DNA of 64,000 nt from Winogradskyella ludwigii (GCF_013403985.1 NZ_JABFDF010000001.1:992001-1056000); one strand, 5' to 3'; numbered from the stretch's first letter, positions 53,787 through 63,234 are shown. Notes: generated from the letters alone by a model not told the origin. Translations and numbers: made by a program.

Positions 53787-55340
53787 TTATTTGGTTTTTT
53801 TAAGTTCTAAATCTCCAAAATCGAAACTGAAATCGGTAATTGGCGCAATATAATTCATGGTAGCGGAAACTGCTTCACCTTCCTCATTAAAAGTAAACTG
53901 AACATAAACATCTGCATCGTAGCTTCTGTTATTCCATTTAGCAACAAAGGTTGTCGCGTTTAAAGGTAACAACTCTCCAATCAATCTTGTAGAACGTTCA
54001 CTCTTAATAGTGTACCCTTTTTTTACATCATGAGAAACAATGACGTCTCCAAACCAATCGTCCGTATAAGTCCCAACAATCTGTTCTGGTTTTGGCAAAC
54101 TTTTAAGTTTTTTTGCCTTTTCAACTTTAGAATAAACAGCAGCTTTTATACTATCGTTATATGTAATATAATCTGTATTTCGATCACCATATTTTTTTAA
54201 CCAATTTCTATCTTCGTAACCTAAATACGAATCTTTAATTGTATTTGTGATAGTATTAAAAGCAGAACCATTCATTTGGTTGGTTAATACCACTATTCCT
54301 AAATCGAGATCTGGAATCATTGTAAATTGTGTCACAGTTCCTAATAATCCACCTGTATGATAAACTTGTTTATGACCACCTTTTACATCAGCAAGAAACC
54401 AACCTAAACCATAACCTTTAAAATTAGAATTATAAGAATCATTTGGAGACACACTTAATGGTGTTTGTAATTGCCAAAGCTCGTGAAATTGTTTTTCGCT
54501 CAATAAACGCTCACCATTTAAAGTAACAGCATCATCCATTAAGAATTTTGCCCAAGCCAACATATCTGGCACATTACTCACAATACCACCTGCAGGATTT
54601 GCAGTTTCACTCCAATCGTGAGGAATCTGAATCACCTTACCTTCAGCCATTGTATGCGCATCGATAATATTAGATTTATCCGAAACACGGTTGTAAGACG
54701 CCTTACTACTCGTCATCCCAACAGGTTTCATAATTTTGGTTTCAATAAATTCTTCCCAAGACAAACCACTAACACGTTTTAAAACTTCACCTGCGATAAT
54801 AAACATATTGTTGTTATATGCAAATTCGCTTCTAAAAGAACTTTCAGGCTCTAGGTATTTCACATTATTAATAACATCATTAATATCGAAATCGCTTCCT
54901 TCAGGAAAAAACATTAAATCTCCTGCTCCTAATCCCATGCCACTGCGATGTGTTACTAAATCTCTAACCGTAAAATTTTCAGCTACCCAAGCATCATATA
55001 GTTGAAATTCTGGAATGTGCTGACGTACTTTATCGTCCCAATTTAATTTACCAGCATCAACCATCATGGCTAAAGCAAAACACGTAAATCCTTTACTATT
55101 TGAAGCGACACCAACCAAAGTTTCGTCGTTCATATCCTTTTTATTCGTTAAAGACCGAACTCCATGACCCTTAGCATAAACTACTTTTCCATCTTTAAAA
55201 ATCCCAACAGATATACCAGGTACATCAAAAGTGGTTAAAGTTTCTTTAATTAAAATATCAAGTTGCGCTTCTTCAATTTGAGCTGTTATTGAAAGAACAC
55301 TTATAAAAAAGATAAAAGTGAGTAGTTGTTTTCTAATCAT
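53787..55340 (-). CDS. Class C beta-lactamase-like serine hydrolase
   Basis: A 517-residue exported protein (signal peptide ending ITAQ) of the AmpC/penicillin-binding-protein-like serine hydrolase family. Catalytic motifs are SNSK at residues 80-83 (SxxK), the Tyr of FAYNNNMF (YxN) and VYHTGGLLG (HTG/KTG type). A C-terminal beta domain of about 100 residues (EQIVGTYTDDWFGDVIVS, DADVYVQFTFNEEG) is the DUF3471-type tail. Such proteins are usually peptidases or esterases rather than true lactamases; no resistance role is implied. First gene of the brnQ/methylase group. Confidence 0.92.
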   Translation of the reverse strand: MIRKQLLTFIFFISVLSITAQIEEAQLDILIKETLTTFDVPGISVGIFKDGKVVYAKGHGVRSLTNKKDMNDETLVGVASNSKGFTCFALAMMVDAGKLNWDDKVRQHIPEFQLYDAWVAENFTVRDLVTHRSGMGLGAGDLMFFPEGSDFDINDVINNVKYLEPESSFRSEFAYNNNMFIIAGEVLKRVSGLSWEEFIETKIMKPVGMTSSKASYNRVSDKSNIIDAHTMAEGKVIQIPHDWSETANPAGGIVSNVPDMLAWAKFLMDDAVTLNGERLLSEKQFHELWQLQTPLSVSPNDSYNSNFKGYGLGWFLADVKGGHKQVYHTGGLLGTVTQFTMIPDLDLGIVVLTNQMNGSAFNTITNTIKDSYLGYEDRNWLKKYGDRNTDYITYNDSIKAAVYSKVEKAKKLKSLPKPEQIVGTYTDDWFGDVIVSHDVKKGYTIKSERSTRLIGELLPLNATTFVAKWNNRSYDADVYVQFTFNEEGEAVSATMNYIAPITDFSFDFGDLELKKTK

Positions 55341-55508
55341 TTGTATTGTTATTTATTAGATCGTCCGAAAAATTTTTAAAAGCATTATTATACTTAATTA
55401 CAATACCAATTTTGGCATATAATCCCATCGAATTATCATTAATAATTACTGCAATGGGTAAATATACTAAATGTACAAATGATTATAGGTAGAACTATTT
55501 TCAAAATT

Positions 55509-55516
55509 TATCTTTG
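55509..55516 (+). promoter_or_regulatory. -7 element adjacent to the hydrolase start (possible leaderless transcript)
   Basis: TATCTTTG matches TAnnTTTG and ends six bases before the ATG at 55522, so transcription should begin at or near the start codon. No TTG at the -33 position was found. Confidence 0.4.
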
Positions 55517-55521
55517 CAGCT

Positions 55522-56298
55522 ATGATTTTAGACTATAAAAACAGCAATATTCATTATACAGTCTACGGACAAGGTTCTTGTATTGTTTTACTTCATGGGT
55601 TTCTTGAAACTGTAGAAATGTGGGACCAATTAATTCCTGACTTATCAAAATCCCATCAAGTTATATGTATTGATCTTTTAGGACATGGCAAAACAGATTG
55701 TTTAGGCTATGTACATACCATGGAGCAAATGGCTGATGCTGTTTTAGCCGTTTTAGAATCTTTAAATGTTGAAAATGCTCATTTTATAGGCCACTCTATG
55801 GGAGGTTATGTGGCTTTGGCTTTGGCAGACAAACATCCTAAATTATTTAAAGGACTATGTTTAATGAATTCTACGTTTGAAGCCGATGACGAAACTAGAA
55901 AAGAACTTAGAACTCGAGCTTGTAAAATGGCACAGCAAAATTTTGAGGTTCTTGTTAACTTGTCATTTTCTAATTTATTCACGCCAGAAAGTAAAGCTAA
56001 ATTTAATATCGCCTACAAAAAAGCACTTCAGATAGCGTTACAAATATCACTTCAAGGCTACATGGCTGCACAAGAAGGCATGAAACTAAGACCTAATTGT
56101 TTTGAACTTTTCAAAAACTTACCATGTAAAAAATTAATTATTATCGGAAAAAAAGATACCCTAATTAATAAAGACCAACTTATTCTAGACATTAAAGAAA
56201 CAGATATTGATTTCATAGTGTTTTCTGAAGGACACATGAGCTATATTGAAAATACTAAAGAATTGACTTACAAATTATTACTCTTTATCGAAAATTAA
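55522..56298 (+). CDS. Alpha/beta hydrolase
   Basis: A 258-residue soluble hydrolase. The nucleophile elbow GHSMGG carries Ser92 (residues 90-95), the oxyanion region is LLHGFLETVEMW (23-34), the acid is probably the Asp of GKKDTLI, and the His is in EGHMSYIE near the C-terminus. It resembles epoxide-hydrolase/MenH-like esterases, but the substrate is unknown; no menaquinone gene is near. The start codon lies just after a -7 element, so the mRNA may be leaderless. Confidence 0.93.
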   Translation: MILDYKNSNIHYTVYGQGSCIVLLHGFLETVEMWDQLIPDLSKSHQVICIDLLGHGKTDCLGYVHTMEQMADAVLAVLESLNVENAHFIGHSMGGYVALALADKHPKLFKGLCLMNSTFEADDETRKELRTRACKMAQQNFEVLVNLSFSNLFTPESKAKFNIAYKKALQIALQISLQGYMAAQEGMKLRPNCFELFKNLPCKKLIIIGKKDTLINKDQLILDIKETDIDFIVFSEGHMSYIENTKELTYKLLLFIEN

Positions 56299-56375
56299 AA
56301 CCCTTTAACGTTTTGTTTCAATTATTTTTATAAGTTTATGATATGAAATAAAAATATATTGTAAACAAGTTTAAT

Positions 56376-56618
56376 ATGGCACCTACTAAAATCTTCTGTG
56401 ATTTATTTGGTCATAATTATCAAATAACCAAAAAAGTCACCAACCACGTAAAAGAGTACACTTGTAAATGTTGTAAAAAACAACTCACAACAAATAGCAA
56501 TGGTAAACTTACAGAGCTAACACCGAAACATCAAGATATAAACTCGGCTTTAGAACGTATTTACAACAACAGATTAATACTTTTAAAGCAAAAAAGACTC
56601 AGTTCGTCGATTTATTAA
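56376..56618 (+). CDS. Small zinc-ribbon-like protein, paralogue 1
   Basis: An 80-residue basic protein. It shows C..LFGHNY at the start (Cys7 of FCDLFGHNY and His12) and CKCC about 25 residues later, so C-H-C-C could hold one zinc ion. The middle (VKEYTCKCC, NSNGKLTELTP) is shared with the paralogues at 56702 and 58296. The final part, with INSALERIYNNRL, forms a helix. No known family recognised with confidence. The gene is 77 bases after the hydrolase on the same strand. Confidence 0.65.
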   Translation: MAPTKIFCDLFGHNYQITKKVTNHVKEYTCKCCKKQLTTNSNGKLTELTPKHQDINSALERIYNNRLILLKQKRLSSSIY

Positions 56619-56701
56619 TTGCGACCAACCTTTAAGCAGCTAATTTTCTTATATTTAGAATCCCTGACAATTGATCCTAAACTCTCTAAGAAAACTAGTT
56701 A

Positions 56702-56932
56702 ATGAAAAATGTTTATTGCTCATTATTTGGCCACGATTATAAAGTGTCCAAAAATGTTACTTATCATGTAAAAGAGTATAAGTGTAAAAATTGTAAGTCT
56801 GAAATGACCATTGATGGCAATGGAAAATTTATTCCCTTAACACCAAAATTCAAAGAAATTAACACCGTATTAAATCGTGTACATAATAAGCGTCTAGAAA
56901 AAGGACAAAAGCTTTTTATGATTGATCTTTAA
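56702..56932 (+). CDS. Small zinc-ribbon-like protein, paralogue 2
   Basis: A 76-residue paralogue of the 56376 protein: CSLFGHDYKVSKNV, VKEYKCKNCKSEM, IDGNGKFIPLTPKFKEINTVLNRVHNKR. The four presumed ligands Cys, His, Cys, Cys are all kept. Its stop at 56930-56932 overlaps the end of thiL by 17 bases, a convergent overlap. The helix at the end is shorter than in paralogue 1. Likely a small single-zinc DNA- or protein-binding module; function unknown. Confidence 0.68.
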   Translation: MKNVYCSLFGHDYKVSKNVTYHVKEYKCKNCKSEMTIDGNGKFIPLTPKFKEINTVLNRVHNKRLEKGQKLFMIDL

Positions 56933-57968
56933 GTGCATTCCAACCTTTAGCAATAATCGGAATTTTTTCATCTCCTCGTGTTACCAAATGCATTCCTCTG
57001 TCTTCTTCAGTTATATATCCAATAACTGTTAAATTTGGATTGCCTTTAATTTTAAGAAAATCGTCTTGAGCAATGGTCATTAATAATTCGTAATCCTCAC
57101 CACCATTTAAAGCAATTGTAGTACTGTCTAAATTAAATTCCTCACAACTAGAAATCACCTGAGGATCTAATGGAATTTTCTCTTCATAAACATCTGCTCC
57201 AACCTTACTTTCTTTACACAGATGTATAACTTCCGAAGAAATACCGTCACTAACGTCAATCATACTCGTAGGTTTAACGTCTAGCTCTTTTAGTAATTCA
57301 ACAATATCTTTTCGAGCTTCAGGTTTTAACTGACGCTCAATGATATAAGTGTACATTGATAAATCTGGCTGATTACGCGGATTTACTTTAAACACTTCTT
57401 TTTCACGTTCTAAAATTTGCAAGCCCATAAAAGCACCACCAACATCACCAGAAACAACCAACAAATCATTTGGTTTTGCACCAGATCTTAATACTTCCTG
57501 ACCTTTTTCTACTTCACCAATAGCCGTTACAGAAATAATTAAACCAGAAGTTGAAGAGGTTGTGTCACCACCAACCACATCTACATTATACAATTTAGCT
57601 GCCATAGTAATCCCTGCGTACAACTCTTCTAGAGCCTCTAAAGGAAAACGATTAGAAACCGCTATAGAGACAGTAACTTGCGTGGCTACAGCATTCATAG
57701 CGTATATATCAGAAAGGTTAACCACTATAGCTTTATAACCTAAATGCTTTAATGGAGCATAACTTAAATCAAAATGCACACCTTCTACCAACAAATCTGT
57801 AGAGACCACCACTTGCTTCTTTCCAAAATTAAGCACAGCAGCATCATCACCAATCCCCTTTATAGTAGATTTATGAGTCATTTTAAAATGTTTAGTTAAA
57901 TGCTCTATGAGTTTAAACTCACCTAATTCACTTAACGGAGTACGTTGCGGGTTTTTATCTTCAATCAT
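56916..57968 (-). CDS. thiL: Thiamine-phosphate kinase
   Basis: A 350-residue ATP-dependent kinase that converts thiamine monophosphate to the diphosphate cofactor. It carries the AIR-synthase-like N-domain with KGIGDDAAVLNFGKKQVVVSTDLLVEGVHFDL and GYKAIVVNLSDIYAMNA, and the conserved ASPE-type GGDTTSSTSG plus MIDVSDG segments. I take ATG at 57968 (SMIEDKNPQRTPLSELGEF...), not the in-frame ATG at 58016, because a TAnnTTTG element on this strand (57973-57980) lies between the two. Its 3' end overlaps the zinc-ribbon gene. Standing alone from other thi genes. Confidence 0.92.
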   Translation of the reverse strand: MIEDKNPQRTPLSELGEFKLIEHLTKHFKMTHKSTIKGIGDDAAVLNFGKKQVVVSTDLLVEGVHFDLSYAPLKHLGYKAIVVNLSDIYAMNAVATQVTVSIAVSNRFPLEALEELYAGITMAAKLYNVDVVGGDTTSSTSGLIISVTAIGEVEKGQEVLRSGAKPNDLLVVSGDVGGAFMGLQILEREKEVFKVNPRNQPDLSMYTYIIERQLKPEARKDIVELLKELDVKPTSMIDVSDGISSEVIHLCKESKVGADVYEEKIPLDPQVISSCEEFNLDSTTIALNGGEDYELLMTIAQDDFLKIKGNPNLTVIGYITEEDRGMHLVTRGDEKIPIIAKGWNALKDQS

Positions 57969-58295
57969 ACTGCAAAAATATTGTGCTTTTTTTGAATAGT
58001 ATCTATTTAATACCAAATTTATTAATTGGATTAAATATTAAAGACGCAAAATCACCTATAACCCATTGTGCAAAATGACCTACTACAACATAAACGCAAA
58101 CTAATTATGATAGAGGAGCTTCAACCGTTATTCAGTTTATAAAAACGAGTGGTTATTTTGATGAGAATTCTTTAATCACAAACTACTTTTTATGTCAAAA
58201 TCTATAAAATTGATGTATTTCATCGAAAAAACACGTATTTCGACCTGATTTAAATATGATTTTATTTAATTGCAAGCCCCAAAATACCCTAAATT
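57969..58295. other. Intergenic region between thiL and zinc-ribbon gene 3, no gene seen
   Basis: These 327 A/T-rich bases hold the thiL -7 element at the left end. A stretch at about 58110-58198 reads as an open frame of some 30 codons without a start codon (ASTVIQFIKTSG...) and may be a remnant or chance. Nothing else is supported. Confidence 0.4.
57973..57980 (-). promoter_or_regulatory. -7 element immediately before thiL
   Basis: On the minus strand TATTTTTG (57980-57973) matches TAnnTTTG, four bases before the ATG at 57968. The transcript would begin at or very near the start codon. No clear -33 TTG. Confidence 0.4.
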
Positions 58296-58535
58296 ATGAA
58301 ACCTACTTCTACCAGAGTTTTACCATGCGCCATATTTGGCCATAACTATGAAAGATCCAAAACCAATATGGACCATACAATTGAACTTACATGTTCAAAT
58401 TGCGGTACTACAACTGTTACAGATCATCATGGAAATTTTGAAACAAATACAGTTCAAAACAGCCAAATTAAAGACACTTTAGAGGAATTATATCGCTTAA
58501 CACGTCGTTATCCAAAGACAAAAATCGCCATATAA
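58296..58535 (+). CDS. Small zinc-ribbon-like protein, paralogue 3
   Basis: A 79-residue paralogue of the two genes around 56376-56932: PCAIFGHNYERSKT, then LTCSNCGTTTV with the CxxC, and a DHHGNFETNTVQ segment in place of the NGK loop. The C-terminal helix differs. It lies on the other side of thiL, on the same strand as the other two, and is followed by the suf promoter. Function unknown. Confidence 0.65.
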   Translation: MKPTSTRVLPCAIFGHNYERSKTNMDHTIELTCSNCGTTTVTDHHGNFETNTVQNSQIKDTLEELYRLTRRYPKTKIAI

Positions 58536-58746
58536 CAGTACTCTTTTCTGTTAACAAGCCAAAAACATTGCAAAAGTGTCGTTTCATCTAACAACACTTC
58601 CCTAGACATGTATTGCCTAATATTCTTATATATTATTTCAAGGCAAGACACAAACACGCTTAATTGTAAACCCTTATTTTCAAAATTATATAAGCTTTAA
58701 TAGTTAAACCTTATCAGGTCATATGCTAATATAATGTTAGCTCCTA

Positions 58747-58776
58747 TTGTAATGCATTTGTTATATCGTATATTTG
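58747..58776 (+). promoter_or_regulatory. Promoter of the suf operon
   Basis: TTG at 58747-58749, 19 bases, TATATTTG at 58769-58776: a full consensus match. Expected transcript start is about 58783, giving a leader of 27 bases before sufA. Confidence 0.75.
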
Positions 58777-58791
58777 CATTTTATTTAGAAC

Positions 58792-58803
58792 TAATCTAGA
58801 TTA
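58792..58803. promoter_or_regulatory. Palindrome in the suf leader, possible operator
   Basis: TAATCTAGATTA is a perfect 12-base palindrome located 16 bases after the -7 element and six bases before the sufA ATG, where a repressor would block transcription. No regulator gene is in the window. Confidence 0.45.
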
Positions 58804-58809
58804 ACTGGT

Positions 58810-59139
58810 ATGATTAAAGTATCTGAACACGCAAAAAAGAAAGTCATAGAACTTATGACTGACGACGGCTACAACCCAAGTACAGACTACGTAAGAGTCG
58901 GTGTTAAAAGTGGTGGCTGCTCTGGTTTATCTTATGATTTAAAATTTGATAAAACCCAAGCCGAAGATGACAAGGTTTTTGAAGTTAACGATATTAAAAT
59001 AATCGTAGACAAAAAGAGCTTTCTTTATCTCATTGGCACTACTCTAGAATATTCTGGAGGCTTAAATGGAACTGGCTTTGTTTTTAATAACCCAAATGCA
59101 AATCGCACATGTGGATGTGGCGAATCATTTTCGTTATAA
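58810..59139 (+). CDS. sufA: Iron-sulfur cluster assembly A-type carrier
   Basis: A 109-residue A-type scaffold/carrier (SufA/IscA/ErpA family), normal length. The three Fe-S ligand cysteines are in GGCSGLSY (near residue 38) and in the C-terminal CGCGESF. It receives and hands on [2Fe-2S]/[4Fe-4S] clusters. First gene of the suf operon, behind a strong promoter. Assignment of sufA rather than erpA or iscA is by operon context. Confidence 0.93.
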   Translation: MIKVSEHAKKKVIELMTDDGYNPSTDYVRVGVKSGGCSGLSYDLKFDKTQAEDDKVFEVNDIKIIVDKKSFLYLIGTTLEYSGGLNGTGFVFNNPNANRTCGCGESFSL

Positions 59140-59195
59140 AAATCCTATTTCAACCTTCTTTAAATGAAGGCTATTACAAACAACTATAAAGAATT

Positions 59196-60644
59196 ATGTC
59201 AAAATATACTGAAGACGATTTAAGGGAAGAATTAAAAACCAAAGAATACGAATATGGTTTTTTTACAGATATTGAATCTGAAACCTTTCCTATTGGATTA
59301 AATGAAGATATTGTTCGTGCTATTTCTAAGAAAAAAGAAGAGCCAGAATGGATGACGGAATGGAGACTTGAAGCTTTTAAACTCTGGAAGGAAATGGCTG
59401 AGCCAGAATGGGCAAACGTACATTACAAAAAACCAGATTTTCAAGCCATTGCTTATTATTCTGCGCCTGTTGCTGTAGATCCCAATAAAACTTTAGACGA
59501 TGTAGATCCAGATCTTTTAGCGATGTACAAAAAGTTAGGTATCTCAGTAGATGAGCAAAAGAAAATGAATAATGTAGCTATGGATATCGTAGTTGATTCG
59601 GTTTCTGTTGCAACAACATTTAAAAAAACATTGTCTGAAAAAGGCATTATTTTTATGAGTATCTCGGAAGCTATTAAAGAGCATCCAGAACTTGTAAGAA
59701 AATATATTGGTACCATTGTACCAACAAAAGATAACTTTTATGCGGCTTTAAATTCGGCTGTATTTAGTGATGGGTCTTTCTGTTATATTCCAAAAGGTGT
59801 AAAATGTCCTATGGAATTATCAACTTACTTCAGAATTAATCAAGGAGGAACAGGTCAGTTTGAAAGAACGCTTCTTATTGCAGACGAAGGTAGTTATGTG
59901 AGTTATTTAGAAGGTTGTACAGCACCAAGTAGAGATGAAAATCAATTGCATGCAGCCGTTGTGGAGCTAATTGCTATGGATGATGCTGAAATAAAATATT
60001 CTACGGTACAAAACTGGTATCCAGGAAATGCAGAAGGAAAAGGTGGAGTTTACAATTTTGTAACCAAAAGAGGACTTTGTGAGAAAAACGCAAAAATTTC
60101 TTGGACACAAGTTGAAACTGGTTCTGCTGTAACATGGAAATATCCTTCATGTATATTAAAAGGTGATAACTCTGTTGGTGAGTTTTACTCAATTGCGGTA
60201 ACTAATAATTACCAGCAAGCAGATACAGGTACCAAAATGATTCACTTAGGTAAAAACACAAAATCAACTATTATATCTAAGGGAATTTCAGCTGGTCATT
60301 CACAAAACTCTTATCGTGGATTAGTTCAAATTGGTTCTCGTGCAGATAATGCGCGTAATTTTTCACAATGTGATAGTTTACTTATGGGTAATGAATGCGG
60401 TGCACACACGTTTCCATACATAGAAGCAAAAAATAAAAGTGCTATGATTGAGCACGAAGCCACGACAAGTAAAATTGGAGAGGATCAAATATTTTACTGT
60501 AACCAAAGAGGTATTGATACAGAAAAAGCAATTGCTTTAATCGTTAATGGTTTTAGTAAAGAGGTACTCAATAAATTACCAATGGAATTTGCTGTAGAAG
60601 CTCAAAAATTATTAGAAATTAGTTTAGAAGGTAGTGTTGGGTAA
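59196..60644 (+). CDS. sufB: Fe-S cluster assembly scaffold SufB
   Basis: A 482-residue SufB, full length. Conserved parts include [65 protein letters not shown] and the C-terminal [17 protein letters not shown] with QRGID. It forms the SufBC2D complex in the cytosol, where clusters are assembled using sulfur from SufS. It follows sufA by 56 bases and precedes the lipoprotein gene by 34. Confidence 0.97.
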   Translation: MSKYTEDDLREELKTKEYEYGFFTDIESETFPIGLNEDIVRAISKKKEEPEWMTEWRLEAFKLWKEMAEPEWANVHYKKPDFQAIAYYSAPVAVDPNKTLDDVDPDLLAMYKKLGISVDEQKKMNNVAMDIVVDSVSVATTFKKTLSEKGIIFMSISEAIKEHPELVRKYIGTIVPTKDNFYAALNSAVFSDGSFCYIPKGVKCPMELSTYFRINQGGTGQFERTLLIADEGSYVSYLEGCTAPSRDENQLHAAVVELIAMDDAEIKYSTVQNWYPGNAEGKGGVYNFVTKRGLCEKNAKISWTQVETGSAVTWKYPSCILKGDNSVGEFYSIAVTNNYQQADTGTKMIHLGKNTKSTIISKGISAGHSQNSYRGLVQIGSRADNARNFSQCDSLLMGNECGAHTFPYIEAKNKSAMIEHEATTSKIGEDQIFYCNQRGIDTEKAIALIVNGFSKEVLNKLPMEFAVEAQKLLEISLEGSVG

Positions 60645-60678
60645 CACACTTCTTAAGTAACGAACAATACATATTAAT

Positions 60679-61086
60679 ATGAAAAAAACCTACCTAATTA
60701 TCATCCTTGCTTTGGTGGTATTCGCTTGTAAAAACGAAACTAAATCAGAAGTAAATCTAGAAGAGAATCGTGCAAAATCTTACGATCAAAACGACGGAAT
60801 TATTACTTTAAAAGGAGACTTTGTTTATTACGGAGATGCAGCTGTGTTGCAAACAACTGGTGAAATTTACGGTGTGGTAATTGATGAGAACATGAAATTG
60901 CTAGAAGCGCAAGTAAAAGCATTTAAAACAGAACCTACAGATATGGTTCCTGTTACAGTTCGAGTTAAAAAAACAGAAAAGAATAAAGACGAGGAAGGTT
61001 GGCAATACCGCGTTGAAATAAAAGAAATTTTAAAGGTAGAAGCACCTGATCCAGAATCAAAAGACGTTATAAAATTAGCAAATTAA
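60679..61086 (+). CDS. Lipoprotein within the suf operon
   Basis: A 135-residue lipoprotein (lipobox VVFACKN, Cys16). The mature part reads [55 protein letters not shown] and [17 protein letters not shown]: a compact beta-rich domain with no known catalytic motif and no cysteine for metal. It lies between sufB and sufC (four bases before the latter), the same place as in other Flavobacteriaceae as far as I recall. A periplasmic or outer lipoprotein inside a cytosolic Fe-S assembly operon is unexpected. Function unknown. Confidence 0.8.
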   Translation: MKKTYLIIILALVVFACKNETKSEVNLEENRAKSYDQNDGIITLKGDFVYYGDAAVLQTTGEIYGVVIDENMKLLEAQVKAFKTEPTDMVPVTVRVKKTEKNKDEEGWQYRVEIKEILKVEAPDPESKDVIKLAN

Positions 61087-61090
61087 GACT

Positions 61091-61843
61091 ATGTTAAAAA
61101 TAAATAACTTGCACGCAAGTATAGACGACAAAGCCATATTAAAAGGCATTAATCTAGAAGTAAAACCAGGGGAAGTTCACGCTATTATGGGACCAAATGG
61201 TTCAGGAAAAAGCACCTTGGCTTCTGTAATCGCAGGTAAAGAAGATTACGAAGTTACTGAAGGTTCTATACTGTTAGACGATGAAGACATTGAAGAATTA
61301 GCTGCAGAAGAACGCGCACACAAAGGTGTATTCTTATCGTTTCAATACCCTGTAGAGATACCGGGAGTTAGTGTTACTAACTTTATTAAAACAGCGATAA
61401 ACTCAACAAGAAAAGCAAAAGGCTTAGAAGATATGCCTGCTAAAGAAATGCTAAAATTAATTCGTGAGAAATCCGAATTATTAGAAATCGATCGTAAATT
61501 TTTATCACGTTCTTTAAATGAAGGTTTTTCAGGTGGTGAGAAAAAAAGAAACGAGATTTTTCAAATGGCAATGTTAGAGCCTAAACTTGCTATCTTAGAT
61601 GAAACAGATTCAGGATTAGATATTGATGCACTTCGTATTGTTTCTAATGGAGTTAATAAACTAAAATCTAAAGACAACGCTGTAATTGTAATTACACATT
61701 ACCAACGTCTGTTAGATTATATCGTTCCAGATTTTGTTCATGTTTTATTAAATGGAAAAATTGTAAAATCTGGTGGTAAAGAATTAGCACATGAGTTAGA
61801 AGCTAAAGGTTACGATTGGATTAAAGAAGAAGTAAACGCATAA
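61091..61843 (+). CDS. sufC: Fe-S cluster assembly ATPase SufC
   Basis: A 250-residue ABC-type ATPase. Walker [10 protein letters not shown] is at about 34-42, the signature is FSGGEKKR (with [13 protein letters not shown]), Walker B region [16 protein letters not shown], and the switch His in VITHYQR. It powers rearrangement of the SufBD scaffold. Soluble, no membrane domain. It starts four bases after the lipoprotein and is followed by sufD after 77 bases. Confidence 0.97.
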   Translation: MLKINNLHASIDDKAILKGINLEVKPGEVHAIMGPNGSGKSTLASVIAGKEDYEVTEGSILLDDEDIEELAAEERAHKGVFLSFQYPVEIPGVSVTNFIKTAINSTRKAKGLEDMPAKEMLKLIREKSELLEIDRKFLSRSLNEGFSGGEKKRNEIFQMAMLEPKLAILDETDSGLDIDALRIVSNGVNKLKSKDNAVIVITHYQRLLDYIVPDFVHVLLNGKIVKSGGKELAHELEAKGYDWIKEEVNA

Positions 61844-61920
61844 TTTAGTAAGTAGTAATAAGTCTATATGGAATACAAAACCACTAAAGACTAAGAACTA
61901 ACGACTAACAACTGACAAAC

Positions 61921-63234
61921 ATGAGTTTAAAAGAAAAATTAGTATCGTCATTTATGGCTTTTGAAGACACAGTCGATGTGAACTCGCCCATACATGACAT
62001 TCGTACTGAAGCTATAAAGACCTTTGAAGCAGAAGGATTCCCTACTAAGAAATTAGAAGATTGGAAATACACATCGTTGAATTCAATTTTAAAACCCGAT
62101 TACAGCGTTTTTCCTACGATTGAAAACGACATTGAATTTAAAGATGTAAAGAAATATTTTATACATGAAATTGATGCTTATAAAATAATTTTTATCGACG
62201 GAAAATATGCTTCGCACTTATCACAAACCACACATGACGGTTTGGATGTATGCTTAATGTCTGCTGCTTTAACAAAACCAAAATACAAGGTGATTATTGA
62301 TAATTATTTCAATAAAATTGCTACAAAAGACGGTTTATCTTCTTTAAATACAGCATTTTCTCATGAAGGTGCATATATTAATATCCCAAAGAATAAAGTC
62401 GTTGAAAAACCGATTCAAATCATACATTTTTCTACAGGAAACGAAGCTGCAGTAATGCTACAACCTCGTAACCTAATTATTGTAAATGAAAATGCACATG
62501 TTCAGATTATAGAACGTCATCAGAGTTTAACAGACAATCCTGTTTTAACGAATTCGGTGACTGAAATATTTACTAATAAACGTGCCATTGTAGATTATTA
62601 TAAAATTCAGAATGATAAGCAGAGTGCGTCATTAATTGATAATACTTACATTAATCAAAAACAAGAAAGCTTAGCTAAAGTGCACACGTTTTCTTTTGGT
62701 GGAAAATTAATAAGAAACAATCTTAACTTTTATCAAAATGGTGAGCGTATTGATTCCACAATGAAAGGCATCACCATTATTGGAGATAAGCAACACGTGG
62801 ATCATAACACTTTAGTGCATCATATTGAGCCAAATTGCGAAAGCCACCAAGATTACAAAGGTATTTTTAACGACAGCTCAACAGGTGTTTTTAATGGTAA
62901 AGTTGTTGTTGAAAAATTAGCACAGAAAACTAATGCATTTCAAGCTAACAACAATGTTTTGATGAGCGACAAGGCTACCATCAATACCAAACCTCAACTT
63001 GAAATTTTTGCAGATGATGTAAAATGTTCTCATGGTTGTACTATTGGTCAGTTAGATGAAAGTGCTATGTTTTATTTACGTTCTAGAGGTATTCCAGAAA
63101 AAGAAGCACGCGCTTTATTAATGTTTGCATTTAGTAATAACGTTATGGATTCAGTTAAAATACCAGAACTTAAAAATAGAATTACTAAGATTATCGCTAA
63201 AAAATTAGGTGTAAATATTGGGTTTGATTTGTAA
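61921..63234 (+). CDS. sufD: Fe-S cluster assembly protein SufD
   Basis: A 437-residue SufD, partner of SufB in the SufBC2D complex. The N-terminus has the usual RLPTKKLEDWKYTSL-like FPTKKLEDWKYTSL; the beta-helix core includes NLIIVNENAHVQIIERHQ, and the C-terminal part GVFNGKVVVEKLAQKTNAFQANNNVLMS with CSHGCTIGQLDE and SRGIPEKEARALLMFAF. Normal length. It is followed after about 120 bases, across a hairpin, by sufS. Confidence 0.96.
   Translation: MSLKEKLVSSFMAFEDTVDVNSPIHDIRTEAIKTFEAEGFPTKKLEDWKYTSLNSILKPDYSVFPTIENDIEFKDVKKYFIHEIDAYKIIFIDGKYASHLSQTTHDGLDVCLMSAALTKPKYKVIIDNYFNKIATKDGLSSLNTAFSHEGAYINIPKNKVVEKPIQIIHFSTGNEAAVMLQPRNLIIVNENAHVQIIERHQSLTDNPVLTNSVTEIFTNKRAIVDYYKIQNDKQSASLIDNTYINQKQESLAKVHTFSFGGKLIRNNLNFYQNGERIDSTMKGITIIGDKQHVDHNTLVHHIEPNCESHQDYKGIFNDSSTGVFNGKVVVEKLAQKTNAFQANNNVLMSDKATINTKPQLEIFADDVKCSHGCTIGQLDESAMFYLRSRGIPEKEARALLMFAFSNNVMDSVKIPELKNRITKIIAKKLGVNIGFDL

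Noticed and set aside
53787..55340. A beta-lactam resistance gene
   Set aside because: The class C-like motifs also occur in peptidases and esterases; the protein is longer, carries a DUF3471-type tail and shows no regulator such as ampR.
57969..58016. N-terminal extension of thiL to an upstream ATG at 58016
   Set aside because: The 16 added residues do not look like the family, and the -7 element at 57973-57980 falls inside the extension.
58110..58198. Startless open frame upstream of zinc-ribbon gene 3
   Set aside because: About 30 codons, no start, no similarity recognised; could be a gene remnant but cannot be supported.
59154..59170. CCTTC/GAAGG hairpin between sufA and sufB
   Set aside because: Only five pairs with a seven-base A/T loop; easily due to chance and no T-run follows.
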